A stretch of DNA of 64,000 nucleotides from Flagellimonas nanhaiensis (lineage in GTDB: Bacteria; Bacteroidota; Bacteroidia; Flavobacteriales; Flavobacteriaceae), in NCBI RefSeq assembly GCF_003382275.1, contig NZ_QTJX01000001.1:1-64000 (forward strand). Reading direction: 5' to 3'. The notes beneath the pieces were generated by a model. It did no database searches. It was given only the letters and a program-made list of their open reading frames with translations, and was not told where the DNA came from. Shown in pieces: positions 18,725 through 26,717 of the stretch. Position numbers and translations under genes: made by a program. The first letter of the stretch is position 1. Each line of letters starts with the position of its first letter.

Positions 18725-20278
18725 ATGATAAAAACCGATTACTTATCCATTGGGTCCGGTGTGGCCGGGTTGACTTTTGCAGTCAAAATAGCAGAAAAGT
18801 TTCCAGACAGGACCGTTACCATCGTGACCAAGAGCGATGAAGGAGAGTCCAACACTAAATACGCACAAGGAGGGGTGGCCGTAGTGCTAGATAATATTGA
18901 GGATTCATTTCAAAAACATATTCAGGACACTTTGATTGCTGGGGATGGACTTTGCGATGAATCTGTTGTGCAAATGGTCATCAAAGAAGGACCTAAGCGG
19001 TTCCGAGAGCTTCTGGATTGGGGTGTGAATTTTGATTTGGATGCCCAAGGGAACTTTAATTTAGGCCGCGAAGGCGGACATTCTGAACATAGAGTGGTGC
19101 ACCATAAAGATATTACGGGCTATGAAGTGGAACGGGCGCTTCTACAAAGGGCGCATCAACTTAAAAATGTGGAGTTGCTACCGTATCATTTTGCCATAGA
19201 CCTGATTACGGAGCACCACTTAACACAAAAGGACTCCGGAAAACTGTCATGTTATGGGGCTTATGTGCTCAATGAAAGAACCGGAGAGATTTTAACCATA
19301 AAGGCAAAATACACTCTGTTGGCCACAGGGGGCATTGGCAGGGTCTATGGACATACTACAAATCCCAATATTGCTACTGGAGATGGCATTGCAATGGCTT
19401 ATAGGGCCAAAGCGCGTGTTAAGGACATGGAATTTGTACAATTCCATCCTACGGCACTATATGATTCCAACGAAGATTCGTCTTTTTTGATTTCAGAGGC
19501 AGTCAGGGGTTTTGGGGCCTATTTGCGAAACAAAAAAGGGCATCGCTTTATGCCGGATTATGATGATAGGGCTGAGCTGGCTTCCAGGGATATTGTTTCG
19601 CAATGTATTGACAACGAACTAAAAAAGACTGGAGATGCCCATGTATACTTGGATTGTACACATTTGGACATTACAGCATTCAAAGAGCATTTTCCCAATA
19701 TTTATGAAAAATGTAGGGGTATGCATATCGATATTGCAAAAGATTGGATACCGGTAGTGCCCGCGGCCCATTATTTGTGTGGTGGAATTGTTGTGGATGA
19801 AAATGGGAAAACTACCATTGACAACCTATATGCATGTGGAGAATGCTCAAGGACTGGATTACATGGCGCAAATAGGCTGGCATCCAATTCTTTGTTGGAA
19901 GCATTGGTCTATGCACATAACATATTTAAACATCTGTCGGACAAATCTCTATTGTTTGACCATTCCGATTTGCCGGCTTGGAACGATAAAGGAACCAGTA
20001 TTCCCAAAGAACATGTGCTCATTCAACATAACCTAAAGGAATTACAGGCACTGATGCGGGATTATGTGGGCATTGTTCGAAGCAATAGTCGTTTGACCAA
20101 GGCAATCATAAAACTTGATACCATATACAAGGAGGTGGAAGGTTTGTACAAAGAATCAAAGATTAACACTTCACTTTGTGAACTTAGAAATATGGTGAAT
20201 GTGGCCCATTTGATAATTGGCCAATCCCTATCCCGAAAGAACAATAGGGGAGGTTACTACAATATTGACAACGCCTAA
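18725..20278 (+). CDS. nadB: L-aspartate oxidase
   Basis: This flavoenzyme oxidises L-aspartate to iminoaspartate, the substrate for NadA, and can use fumarate instead of O2 as electron acceptor. That would let NAD synthesis continue without oxygen. The 517 residues show the FAD-binding SIGSGVAGLTFAVKIAE at the N-terminus, the succinate dehydrogenase/fumarate reductase-type motifs SNTKYAQGGVAVVLD and VEFVQFHPTALYD, catalytic-region ELASRDIVSQCID near 285, and the C-terminal CGECSRTGLHGANRLASNSL. Length is normal. It directly follows nadA. Confidence 0.95.
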   Translation: MIKTDYLSIGSGVAGLTFAVKIAEKFPDRTVTIVTKSDEGESNTKYAQGGVAVVLDNIEDSFQKHIQDTLIAGDGLCDESVVQMVIKEGPKRFRELLDWGVNFDLDAQGNFNLGREGGHSEHRVVHHKDITGYEVERALLQRAHQLKNVELLPYHFAIDLITEHHLTQKDSGKLSCYGAYVLNERTGEILTIKAKYTLLATGGIGRVYGHTTNPNIATGDGIAMAYRAKARVKDMEFVQFHPTALYDSNEDSSFLISEAVRGFGAYLRNKKGHRFMPDYDDRAELASRDIVSQCIDNELKKTGDAHVYLDCTHLDITAFKEHFPNIYEKCRGMHIDIAKDWIPVVPAAHYLCGGIVVDENGKTTIDNLYACGECSRTGLHGANRLASNSLLEALVYAHNIFKHLSDKSLLFDHSDLPAWNDKGTSIPKEHVLIQHNLKELQALMRDYVGIVRSNSRLTKAIIKLDTIYKEVEGLYKESKINTSLCELRNMVNVAHLIIGQSLSRKNNRGGYYNIDNA

Positions 20279-20308
20279 AGTTTTGGGCTAGGTTTTATTC
20301 AAGAATCT

Positions 20309-20338
20309 TTGATTAATATCAATGTTGAATAGATTCAA
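20309..20338. promoter_or_regulatory. FNR-type inverted repeat and hairpin between convergent nadB and rrf2
   Basis: TTGAT-TAAT-ATCAA (20309-20322) is an exact match to the FNR consensus arms. TTGAAT-AG-ATTCAA (20325-20338) follows at once. They sit between the 3' ends of two converging genes, so they may form transcript-end hairpins rather than an operator. Confidence 0.35.
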
Positions 20339-20769
20339 TCAACAGGGAAAACAGAACTGCCCTCGCTTAAATCAGCAATAAGATCTTCAAGAGTGGTTTC
20401 CTCCAAACTTTTAACAAATTGATTATTTGCACCGCCCATAATATCGTGTAGCACGCAAGGATTTTCACTATCGCATTCATGGAAACCAAGTATGCAAGAA
20501 CTCAAGCGTTGCTTACCGTCGATTACCTCAATAATATCAATCAAGGATATTTTTTTATTGTTGTCATGAAGATAAAACCCTCCTTTTGGCCCTTTGGAGG
20601 ATGCGATGACCCCATGTCTCGACAAATCCTGTAAAATTTTTGCCAGGTACGATTTTGGGACATTGATTTTTTCACTGATGTCCTTAGTCATAAGTTTCTC
20701 TTCTTCATTGGAGTTTAAGGACAGATAAAGCACTGCTTTTAGGGCATATTTTGCAGAATTTGAAAGCAT
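20335..20769 (-). CDS. Rrf2-family transcriptional regulator, Fe-S type
   Basis: This 144-residue winged-helix regulator begins with the typical Rrf2 start MLSNSAKYALKAVLYLS and a helix-turn-helix with the wing GVIASSKGPKGGFYL near 60. Three cysteines in SSCILGFHECDSENPCVLHD (C-x6-C-x5-C, about 92-105) match the Fe-S cluster ligand pattern of IscR/NsrR-type members, so it probably senses NO, oxygen or Fe-S status. It is divergent from the nos operon with a perfect palindrome in between, which suggests that it regulates nos. NsrR-like function is a guess from context. Confidence 0.88.
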   Translation of the reverse strand: MLSNSAKYALKAVLYLSLNSNEEEKLMTKDISEKINVPKSYLAKILQDLSRHGVIASSKGPKGGFYLHDNNKKISLIDIIEVIDGKQRLSSCILGFHECDSENPCVLHDIMGGANNQFVKSLEETTLEDLIADLSEGSSVFPVD

Positions 20770-20823
20770 TCTATGTATGTGTTTTTTCGAAATATAATGA
20801 TAAAAAGATGTTTTTGTCTTAAA

Positions 20824-20868
20824 TATGATTTAAATCATGTTTTCAATAATTCCACCTATCTATTTTTG
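20824..20868 (+). promoter_or_regulatory. nos operon promoter with FNR/DNR-like palindrome
   Basis: TATGATTTAAATCATG (20824-20839) contains the palindrome ATGATTTAAATCAT (20825-20838). The gap of 22 bases to TATTTTTG (20861-20868), an exact TAnnTTTG -7 element, equals the spacing upstream of nadA. No clear TTG -33 element is present, as expected for an activator-dependent promoter. The divergent rrf2 gene has a near -7 element TATATTTC (20796-20789, minus). Confidence 0.7.
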
Positions 20869-20892
20869 GGGAATTAACAAAAAAGGAAGCCC

Positions 20893-21399
20893 ATGAAAAT
20901 CAATAATTTAATTAGTACTGTGCTAATGGCTATGCTCATCGCAGCCTGTGGAGGAAAAACTGAAAAAAAGGAAGAGGATGGATTTAGCGTAAAAAGGCAA
21001 AAGACTGAGCAGAAAAAGGAGGAGGCTCCTGTTGCTAATGTGACTAAAGCTTCAGAAAGGGTAGATCTTACCACTAAGGGAGTAGGTCCTATTAAAACCA
21101 TTACCCTGGATGCCCAGATTGACCAAGCCATGGCCGACAAAGGCAAGGAAGTCTATGACAAGATGTGTCTTGCCTGCCATAGAATTGGTAAAAAATTCGT
21201 GGGTCCTGCACCAGACGGTATATTGGAAAGACGTACTCCGGAATGGATCATGAACATGATTTTGAATCCCGAGGTAATGGTGAAGGAAGACCCTCTTGCT
21301 AAAGAATTGCTAGTGGAATTCAACGGATCTCCCATGGCCAATCAGAGCCTTACAGAAGAAGAGGCTAGAGCCGTGCTTGAATATTTTAGAACATTGTAA
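20893..21399 (+). CDS. Cytochrome c lipoprotein of the nos cluster
   Basis: This is a single-haem c-type cytochrome, probably the electron donor to nitrous oxide reductase. The lipobox LIAAC gives an acylated Cys19, so it is anchored in the periplasm. A Lys/Glu-rich linker runs to about residue 60, and the cytochrome domain follows with the haem motif C92-L-A-C95-H96 and a likely axial Met148 (NGSPMANQSL). The 168-residue size fits the small cytochromes often found before clade II nosZ. It is the first gene of the operon, 24 bases after the predicted -7 element, and lies 10 bases before the fasciclin gene. Confidence 0.88.
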   Translation: MKINNLISTVLMAMLIAACGGKTEKKEEDGFSVKRQKTEQKKEEAPVANVTKASERVDLTTKGVGPIKTITLDAQIDQAMADKGKEVYDKMCLACHRIGKKFVGPAPDGILERRTPEWIMNMILNPEVMVKEDPLAKELLVEFNGSPMANQSLTEEEARAVLEYFRTL

Positions 21400-21409
21400 C
21401 GTTTAGCTA

Positions 21410-21994
21410 ATGAAAACAACCACCAAGATTAAATTAGTTCTTGGTTCGTTTCTTGCAGCCGGTCTTATCTGGAGCTGTAAGAACGAAGCCAAGACAGAAA
21501 CGTCCACCACTTCCAATAAAGTGGAAACCGAACAATCCACCAAAAAGCAAGGTCAGGCCTTTTTAAAGGATGATGAGGCCACACCTAATGTTTTGGATAT
21601 TGCCATTGGTTCAGAAGACCACAGTACACTTGTAGCCGCAGTGCAAGCCGCTGAACTTGAGAATGCCCTAGTAAATGCAGGACCATTAATGGTTTTTGCT
21701 CCTACCAATGCCGCATTCGCAGCCTTACCAGAAGGAACCGTAGAAAATCTACTGAAGCCAGAAAATAAAGGTGACCTGGCCAATATTTTAAAATACCATG
21801 TTACTCCTGGTAGATACACCAAAGATTTCTTGAAGAAGTTTCAAAAGTTGGGACAGGCAAACAATCAAGATGTTTTGGTAGAAGTAAAAGGCGATGATGT
21901 ATTTGTGGGCGGGGCCAAAATCTTGGCCAGTGTTCCGGCAGGTAATGGAATTGTTCATGTTGTGGACAAAGTGATGCTCCCACCATCAGAATAA
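21410..21994 (+). CDS. Fasciclin (FAS1) domain lipoprotein in the nos operon
   Basis: The 194-residue protein has a lipobox (AAGLIWSC) and a low-complexity Thr/Glu linker. One FAS1 domain of about 130 residues follows, with the family signatures HSTLVAAVQAAELENAL, GPLMVFAPTNAAFAALPEGTVENLL, LKYHVTPGRY and NGIVHVVDKVMLPP. FAS1 domains mediate adhesion or ligand binding; no role in N2O reduction is established that I know of. It is placed between the cytochrome c and nosZ with short gaps, so it is co-transcribed. A docking or copper-handling role in the periplasm is inference only. Confidence 0.9.
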   Translation: MKTTTKIKLVLGSFLAAGLIWSCKNEAKTETSTTSNKVETEQSTKKQGQAFLKDDEATPNVLDIAIGSEDHSTLVAAVQAAELENALVNAGPLMVFAPTNAAFAALPEGTVENLLKPENKGDLANILKYHVTPGRYTKDFLKKFQKLGQANNQDVLVEVKGDDVFVGGAKILASVPAGNGIVHVVDKVMLPPSE

Positions 21995-22026
21995 ATCAGT
22001 AAAGAACAACTAATAACATAAAAACT

Positions 22027-23985
22027 ATGAAGAAAATAATCAAAAATCCGATGCTCTTAATGCTGGGGCTATCTCTTTTTCTGGTGAACTGTAAAGACCA
22101 AAATCAAGGGAACAATGGGGCACTTACCTCAAATGCCGCGGAAAGAGTATATGTGGCCCCTGGAGAACATGATGAGTACTATGCGTTCATTTCAGGAGGT
22201 TTCAGCGGACAATTATCTGTTTACGGTCTTCCATCCGGTAGACTTTTCAAAGTAATACCGGTATTTTCCCAAGATGCAGAAAAAGCATGGGGATATAACG
22301 AAGAGACCAAACCTATGTTGAACACTTCCCACGGGTTTATACCATGGGATGATTCTCACCACCCAGATATTTCCCAAACCAATGGTGAGCTTGATGGACG
22401 TTGGGTGTTCATCAATGGTAACAATACTCCTAGGATCGCAAAAATCGACCTAAGTGTTTTTGAAACCACAGAGATTATTGAAATCCCTAACAGTGCAGGT
22501 AACCACAGTTCTGCATTCGTTACCGAGAATACAGAGTATGTTGTAGCCGGTACCCGATTCTCAGTACCAGTTCCACAACGCGATATGCCAATCAGTGAAT
22601 ATAAAGGTAACTTCAAAGGTGCTTTAACCTTTATCAGTGTAGATCCGGAAGATGGCGGAATGGATATAAAATTCCAGCTGATCATGCCTGGATTTGATTA
22701 TGACCTATCTCACCCAGGTAGAGGTGAATCCCACGGATGGTTCTTCTTCACTACATACAATACCGAAGAGGCCAGTACACTTCTTGAAGTGAATGCTTCT
22801 CAAAATGACAAGGATTTCATCGCAGCGGTAAACTGGAAGAAAATTGAGGAGTATGTAAACAATGGAGGAGGTACTATGATGCCCGCAAGATATGCCCATA
22901 ACGTTTACGATGATGCTACGCACACAGGAACCTCAACAATGAAAGAAGAGGTTTTGGTGGTGAACCCGAGCGAGGTTCCAGGAGCTGTTTACCTATTGCC
23001 TACTCCAAAATCCCCTCACGGATGTGATGTTGACCCAACTGGGGAGTATATCGTAGGAAACGGAAAACTATCCGCAGATTTAACTGTTCACTCATTTACC
23101 AAAATGATGGATGCCATAGAAGGCGAAAAGTTTGATGGTGATGCATACGGCATTCCAATCTTGAAATTCGAGGATGTACTGGCCGGAACAGTGAGCCAAC
23201 CAGGTCTTGGGCCCCTGCACACTGAGTTTGATGGCAAGGGTAATGCTTATACCACATTCTTTATCTCCTCTGAGGTGGTAAAATGGAAGCTTGGAACTTG
23301 GGAAGTAGTCGACAGACAGCCTTGTTATTATTCCGTTGGACACTTGATGATTCCTGGAGGTAACTCAAGAAAACCTTATGGAAAATATGTGGTAGCCATG
23401 AACAAGATTACCAAGGATAGATATTTGCCAACAGGACCAGAGGTTACACAGTCAGCACAATTGTATGATATCTCTGGTGAAAAAATGGAGCTTCTTTTAG
23501 ATTTCCCAACCGTTGGTGAACCACACTATGCTGCAGGTATAAGCGCAGATATTATAAAAGAACGTTCTAAAAAGATCTTTGATCTTCAAGACAACAAACA
23601 TAAATATGGCATTACATCTGATGCCGATGTACGTGTGGAACGCGACGGAAATGAGGTACATATATATATGTCCATGATCCGTAGCCACTTTAACCCAGAC
23701 AATATTGAAGGAGTTAAGGTAGGAGATAAAGTGTATTTCCACGTCACAAATCTGGAGCAGGATTATGACGTGCCACACGGTGTTAGTATGATAGGGGCAA
23801 ATACCTCTGAGTTATTGATTATGCCCGGTCAGACAGAGACTTTTGTTTGGGAACCCAAGCAACCTGGTGTATGGCCATTCTATTGTACGGATTTCTGCTC
23901 TGCTTTGCACCAAGAGATGCAAGGGTATGTAAGAGTATCCCCTGCTAGTTCCAATATAGACCTTTCATGGTCTTTGGGAGAGTAA
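22027..23985 (+). CDS. nosZ: Nitrous oxide reductase, clade II (Sec-type)
   Basis: This periplasmic multicopper enzyme reduces N2O to N2 as terminal electron acceptor. The 652-residue protein has a Sec signal with lipobox-like LFLVNC instead of a Tat twin-arginine signal, a mark of clade II. CuZ histidine regions are visible in the beta-propeller: PWDDSHHPD, GRGESHGWFF, KSPHGCDVDPTGEY, GPLHTEFDGKGN, YSVGHLMIPGG and GEPHYAAG. The C-terminal cupredoxin domain holds the CuA ligands C620, C624, H628 and M631 (CTDFCSALHQEM), with Asp at the position that is Trp in clade I. All key residues appear intact, so the enzyme is probably functional. Confidence 0.97.
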   Translation: MKKIIKNPMLLMLGLSLFLVNCKDQNQGNNGALTSNAAERVYVAPGEHDEYYAFISGGFSGQLSVYGLPSGRLFKVIPVFSQDAEKAWGYNEETKPMLNTSHGFIPWDDSHHPDISQTNGELDGRWVFINGNNTPRIAKIDLSVFETTEIIEIPNSAGNHSSAFVTENTEYVVAGTRFSVPVPQRDMPISEYKGNFKGALTFISVDPEDGGMDIKFQLIMPGFDYDLSHPGRGESHGWFFFTTYNTEEASTLLEVNASQNDKDFIAAVNWKKIEEYVNNGGGTMMPARYAHNVYDDATHTGTSTMKEEVLVVNPSEVPGAVYLLPTPKSPHGCDVDPTGEYIVGNGKLSADLTVHSFTKMMDAIEGEKFDGDAYGIPILKFEDVLAGTVSQPGLGPLHTEFDGKGNAYTTFFISSEVVKWKLGTWEVVDRQPCYYSVGHLMIPGGNSRKPYGKYVVAMNKITKDRYLPTGPEVTQSAQLYDISGEKMELLLDFPTVGEPHYAAGISADIIKERSKKIFDLQDNKHKYGITSDADVRVERDGNEVHIYMSMIRSHFNPDNIEGVKVGDKVYFHVTNLEQDYDVPHGVSMIGANTSELLIMPGQTETFVWEPKQPGVWPFYCTDFCSALHQEMQGYVRVSPASSNIDLSWSLGE

Positions 23986-24010
23986 AGGATGCATATGGTT
24001 TTTAGTGATA

Positions 24011-24043
24011 GGTAGGGCTGGCTGTGTGGCCGGCCCACCTTTT
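24011..24043 (+). terminator. Intra-operon hairpin with T-run between nosZ and accessory genes
   Basis: GGT-(A)-GGGCTGGC (24011-24022) pairs with GCCGGCCC-ACC (24029-24039) through one G-T pair and a single bulged A, around a TGTGTG loop. TTTT follows at 24040-24043. This GC-rich hairpin stands out in AT-rich surroundings. Because the next genes are clearly nos genes on the same strand, partial termination or mRNA-end stabilisation that raises NosZ over the accessory proteins is likely. Confidence 0.6.
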
Positions 24044-24067
24044 GTCCAATAAATAGTTTAAAGTACC

Positions 24068-24658
24068 ATGAAAAAATCGAGAATGATTATGGCTTTGGGC
24101 GCCTTGTTGCCCTTGTTGCTTTTCGTGTTTCCGTTATGGAAGATCACATTGGAAGCCCCTCAGTATCCCACACCGCTGGGAATGTACATTCACATCAATG
24201 ATTTTGCCGATGCCAATCCACATGACATTAAGAACATCAATTTGATGAACCACTATGTAGGGATGAAGTATATCCCTGACGCAATCCCTGAATTTAAGAT
24301 ATTTCCAATTGGGATTCTTATTACCACCTTCATTGGTTTGATCATCGCCTTCAAGGCAAACTACAAATGGTTCCTGTATTGGTTTATTATGATGGTCCTG
24401 GTAAGCACGGCGGGTCTTATAGATTTTTATTTATGGGAACATGAATATGGTCACGATCTTGACCCTAAAGCCATTATGAAGTTTACCAATCCAGATGGTT
24501 CAATTATGGGATTTCAACCTCCCTTCTTCGGATCTAAGGATATTTTGAACTTTACGGCACACTCCTATCCCCAGCTTGGAGCTTATTGTTTGGGATTGGG
24601 AATTGCTTTGGGCTTTGTAGCATATCGTTTGGGTAAAAAACACATTGTGAAAACCTAG
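24068..24658 (+). CDS. Integral membrane protein of the nos cluster, function unknown
   Basis: The 196-residue protein has an N-terminal hydrophobic anchor (about 7-25), a periplasmic loop with several His and Asp residues (MYIHINDFADANPHDI, NLMNHYVGMKY), two more membrane segments (about 80-95 and 100-122), an acidic/His loop (DFYLWEHEYGHDLDP), and a final hydrophobic helix near 170-188. His, Met and Asp residues in the loops would suit metal binding. It resembles the uncharacterised membrane proteins that accompany clade II nos genes, but I cannot tie it firmly to NosB or another named family. It lies 2 bases before nosL. Confidence 0.7.
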   Translation: MKKSRMIMALGALLPLLLFVFPLWKITLEAPQYPTPLGMYIHINDFADANPHDIKNINLMNHYVGMKYIPDAIPEFKIFPIGILITTFIGLIIAFKANYKWFLYWFIMMVLVSTAGLIDFYLWEHEYGHDLDPKAIMKFTNPDGSIMGFQPPFFGSKDILNFTAHSYPQLGAYCLGLGIALGFVAYRLGKKHIVKT

Positions 24659-24660
24659 CC

Positions 24661-25095
24661 ATGTATACTCGTAATCTCTTTTTTGGAGTTGTTGTTTTAC
24701 TCTTTCTGGGTTGCAACCCTAAGCCAAAGCCCATTGAGTACGGTTCGGATAATTGCCATTTTTGTAGAATGACCATTGTTGATGCGCTTCATGCAGCAGA
24801 GGTGGTCACTAACAAAGGTAAGGTCTTTAAGTTTGATGCAGTGGAATGTATGGTGAACTACAGAAAGGAAATAGACCCAAATGAAATTTCCCTGTACCTA
24901 TGCAATCATTATTCAGAACCCAAAGAACTTATAGATGCTACACAAGCCACCTTTTTGATAAGCGAGAATATTCCCAGTCCTATGGGTGAATTCTTGACCG
25001 CTTTTAAAACGGCGGACGAAGCACATATCCAACAAAAAGATAACGGAGGAGAATTGTATTCCTGGGATGAGTTGTTGACCAAGTTCAATAGATAA
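24661..25095 (+). CDS. nosL: NosL-family copper chaperone lipoprotein
   Basis: NosL delivers Cu(I) to NosZ for CuZ assembly. The 144-residue protein has a lipobox (LLFLGC, Cys18) and the NosL signature C32-H-F-C35-R-M37, with the Met and Cys side chains expected to bind copper. Conserved KVFKFDAVECMVNY follows. The family often ends in an ELLTKF-type helix, as seen here. It starts directly after the membrane protein gene and is followed within 15 bases by the cupin gene. Confidence 0.92.
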   Translation: MYTRNLFFGVVVLLFLGCNPKPKPIEYGSDNCHFCRMTIVDALHAAEVVTNKGKVFKFDAVECMVNYRKEIDPNEISLYLCNHYSEPKELIDATQATFLISENIPSPMGEFLTAFKTADEAHIQQKDNGGELYSWDELLTKFNR

Positions 25096-25110
25096 AATTT
25101 GAATAAAAAA

Positions 25111-25404
25111 ATGTACACCATAGACAATCACATCAAGAACGAGACCTATAATGGGCTACAATTACACAACTTGATCAAAACCGAGTCTTTTGAAGTCTTA
25201 TCCATAAGTATGGAAAAAGACTCGGTTTTTCCCGAACATGCATCACCTAAGGATGCCCAACTGCTTGTTTTGGAAGGGAGCATTGATTTTCATATCAACA
25301 ATTCAAAATATAGTCTTACGGCCCATCAACATTTCAATTTTCCTAAGGACGAAAAGCATTGGGTGGAGGCCAACGAAAATTCCAAGTTTTTGATTATCAG
25401 GTAG
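25111..25404 (+). CDS. Small cupin-domain protein in the nos operon
   Basis: This cytoplasmic single-domain cupin has about 97 residues from the ATG at 25111; a TTG 12 bases upstream is the alternative. The beta-barrel signatures are present but partly degenerate: FPEHASPKDAQLLVLEGSIDFHI for motif 1 and HQHFNFPKDEKHWVEA for motif 2, with His residues that could bind a metal. No catalytic partner domain is attached. It is placed between nosL and nosD and is probably co-transcribed. A sensor, quercetinase-like or metal-buffering role is possible but unproven. Confidence 0.8.
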   Translation: MYTIDNHIKNETYNGLQLHNLIKTESFEVLSISMEKDSVFPEHASPKDAQLLVLEGSIDFHINNSKYSLTAHQHFNFPKDEKHWVEANENSKFLIIR

Positions 25405-25478
25405 CTCACAAACAAACATTTTTAAAAGATTATAAAAAGTTTTGGATACTAAACCGTATCTTCCAATAAACCTATACC

Positions 25479-26717
25479 ATGCAATTTCTAGATAGGCTAG
25501 TTTTTATTTTTCTTGTACTTGGCAGCTGGCTATCTCATGGTAACACGATCGAGGTTTGCCCTTCGTGTCCAGTAAGTTCCGTTAAACAGGGAGTCTCCCT
25601 GGCATCGCCTTATGATACCTTACTGATTAAAAAAGGAACCTACAAAGAATTTGATATCCGCGTGGACAAACCACTGACTTTATTGGGGGAGGGGTATCCT
25701 GTGATCGATGGTGAAGATCAAGGGGAAATTATTACCATTGTCTCTGATGACGTTACGGTAGATGGACTTTTTATCATCAATGTAGGAACAAGTTACACCA
25801 GGGATTATGCAGCCATTCGAGTTATAAAGAGCAAAAACTTTAAGATTCAGCATGTAGTTCTGGAAAAGCTCTTTTTTGGAATTTATCTTGAAAAGGCCAC
25901 GGACGGAATTGTTTATCACAATAAAATTATAGGTGATGCCGTAGAGGAATTCAATTCGGGTAATGGTATACAGCTTTGGTATTGCAAGAACATAAAAGTG
26001 GAGCAGAACAATGTTCAGCGTGTAAGGGATGGTATTTATCTTGAATTTTCGGATGAAGTTGAGATCAAGAACAACATAAGCATAAATAACGTTAGGTACG
26101 GACTTCATTTTATGTTCTCCAACAACGACTCTTATGAAAAGAACACGTTTGAAAACAATGGCGCTGGTGTTGCCGTAATGTTTTCCAAGCACATTAAGAT
26201 GAAGGATAACATTTTTCGAAAGAATTGGGGTACAGCCTCCTTTGGGTTGTTGCTCAAGGAAATCAATGATGCTGATATCATTAACAATGTTTTTGAGGAA
26301 AATACCGTAGGTATAAGTATCGAAGGTTCCAATAGGATTAAATACCACAGAAACGATTTTGCCAACAATGGTTGGGCACTTAAGGTTAGGGGAGCCTGCT
26401 ATGGCAACTCCTTTGAAGGAAACAATTTTATGTACAATTCCTTTGATGTTTCCTATAACAGCAAGTTGAACGATAATGAGTTCAAAGGAAACTTTTGGAG
26501 CAGCTATACTGGTTACGATTTGGATAGAAATGGTATCGGAGATGTGCCGTACCGACCGGTTAAACTCTTTTCGTATATTGTAAACAGGACTCCAGAGACC
26601 ATTGTTTTGCTAAGAAGCCTTTTCATGGATATCATCGACTTCTCTGAAAAAGTATCACCGGTCTTTACCCCGGATAATCTAATGGACAGTTCCCCTTTAA
26701 TGAAAAAAGTACAATGA
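25479..26717 (+). CDS. nosD: NosD periplasmic copper-binding/maturation protein
   Basis: NosD is required with NosF and NosY for assembly of the CuZ centre of NosZ. The 412-residue product has a signal peptide (LVFIFLVLGSWLSHG). A right-handed parallel beta-helix follows, built from repeats of about 22 residues (DGIYLEFSDEVEIKNNISINN, YGLHFMFSNNDSYEKNTFENN and similar), ending with the NosD-typical FKGNFWSSYTGYDLDRNGIGDVPY. A small His/Cys-bearing N-terminus (CPSCPVSS) may bind metal. Its stop overlaps the nosF start by four bases (ATGA). Confidence 0.95.
   Translation: MQFLDRLVFIFLVLGSWLSHGNTIEVCPSCPVSSVKQGVSLASPYDTLLIKKGTYKEFDIRVDKPLTLLGEGYPVIDGEDQGEIITIVSDDVTVDGLFIINVGTSYTRDYAAIRVIKSKNFKIQHVVLEKLFFGIYLEKATDGIVYHNKIIGDAVEEFNSGNGIQLWYCKNIKVEQNNVQRVRDGIYLEFSDEVEIKNNISINNVRYGLHFMFSNNDSYEKNTFENNGAGVAVMFSKHIKMKDNIFRKNWGTASFGLLLKEINDADIINNVFEENTVGISIEGSNRIKYHRNDFANNGWALKVRGACYGNSFEGNNFMYNSFDVSYNSKLNDNEFKGNFWSSYTGYDLDRNGIGDVPYRPVKLFSYIVNRTPETIVLLRSLFMDIIDFSEKVSPVFTPDNLMDSSPLMKKVQ

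Noticed and set aside
25680-26348. A 222-residue open frame antisense to nosD
   Set aside because: It mirrors the regular beta-helix repeat codons of nosD, has no recognisable domain, and nosD is well supported by its family and operon position.
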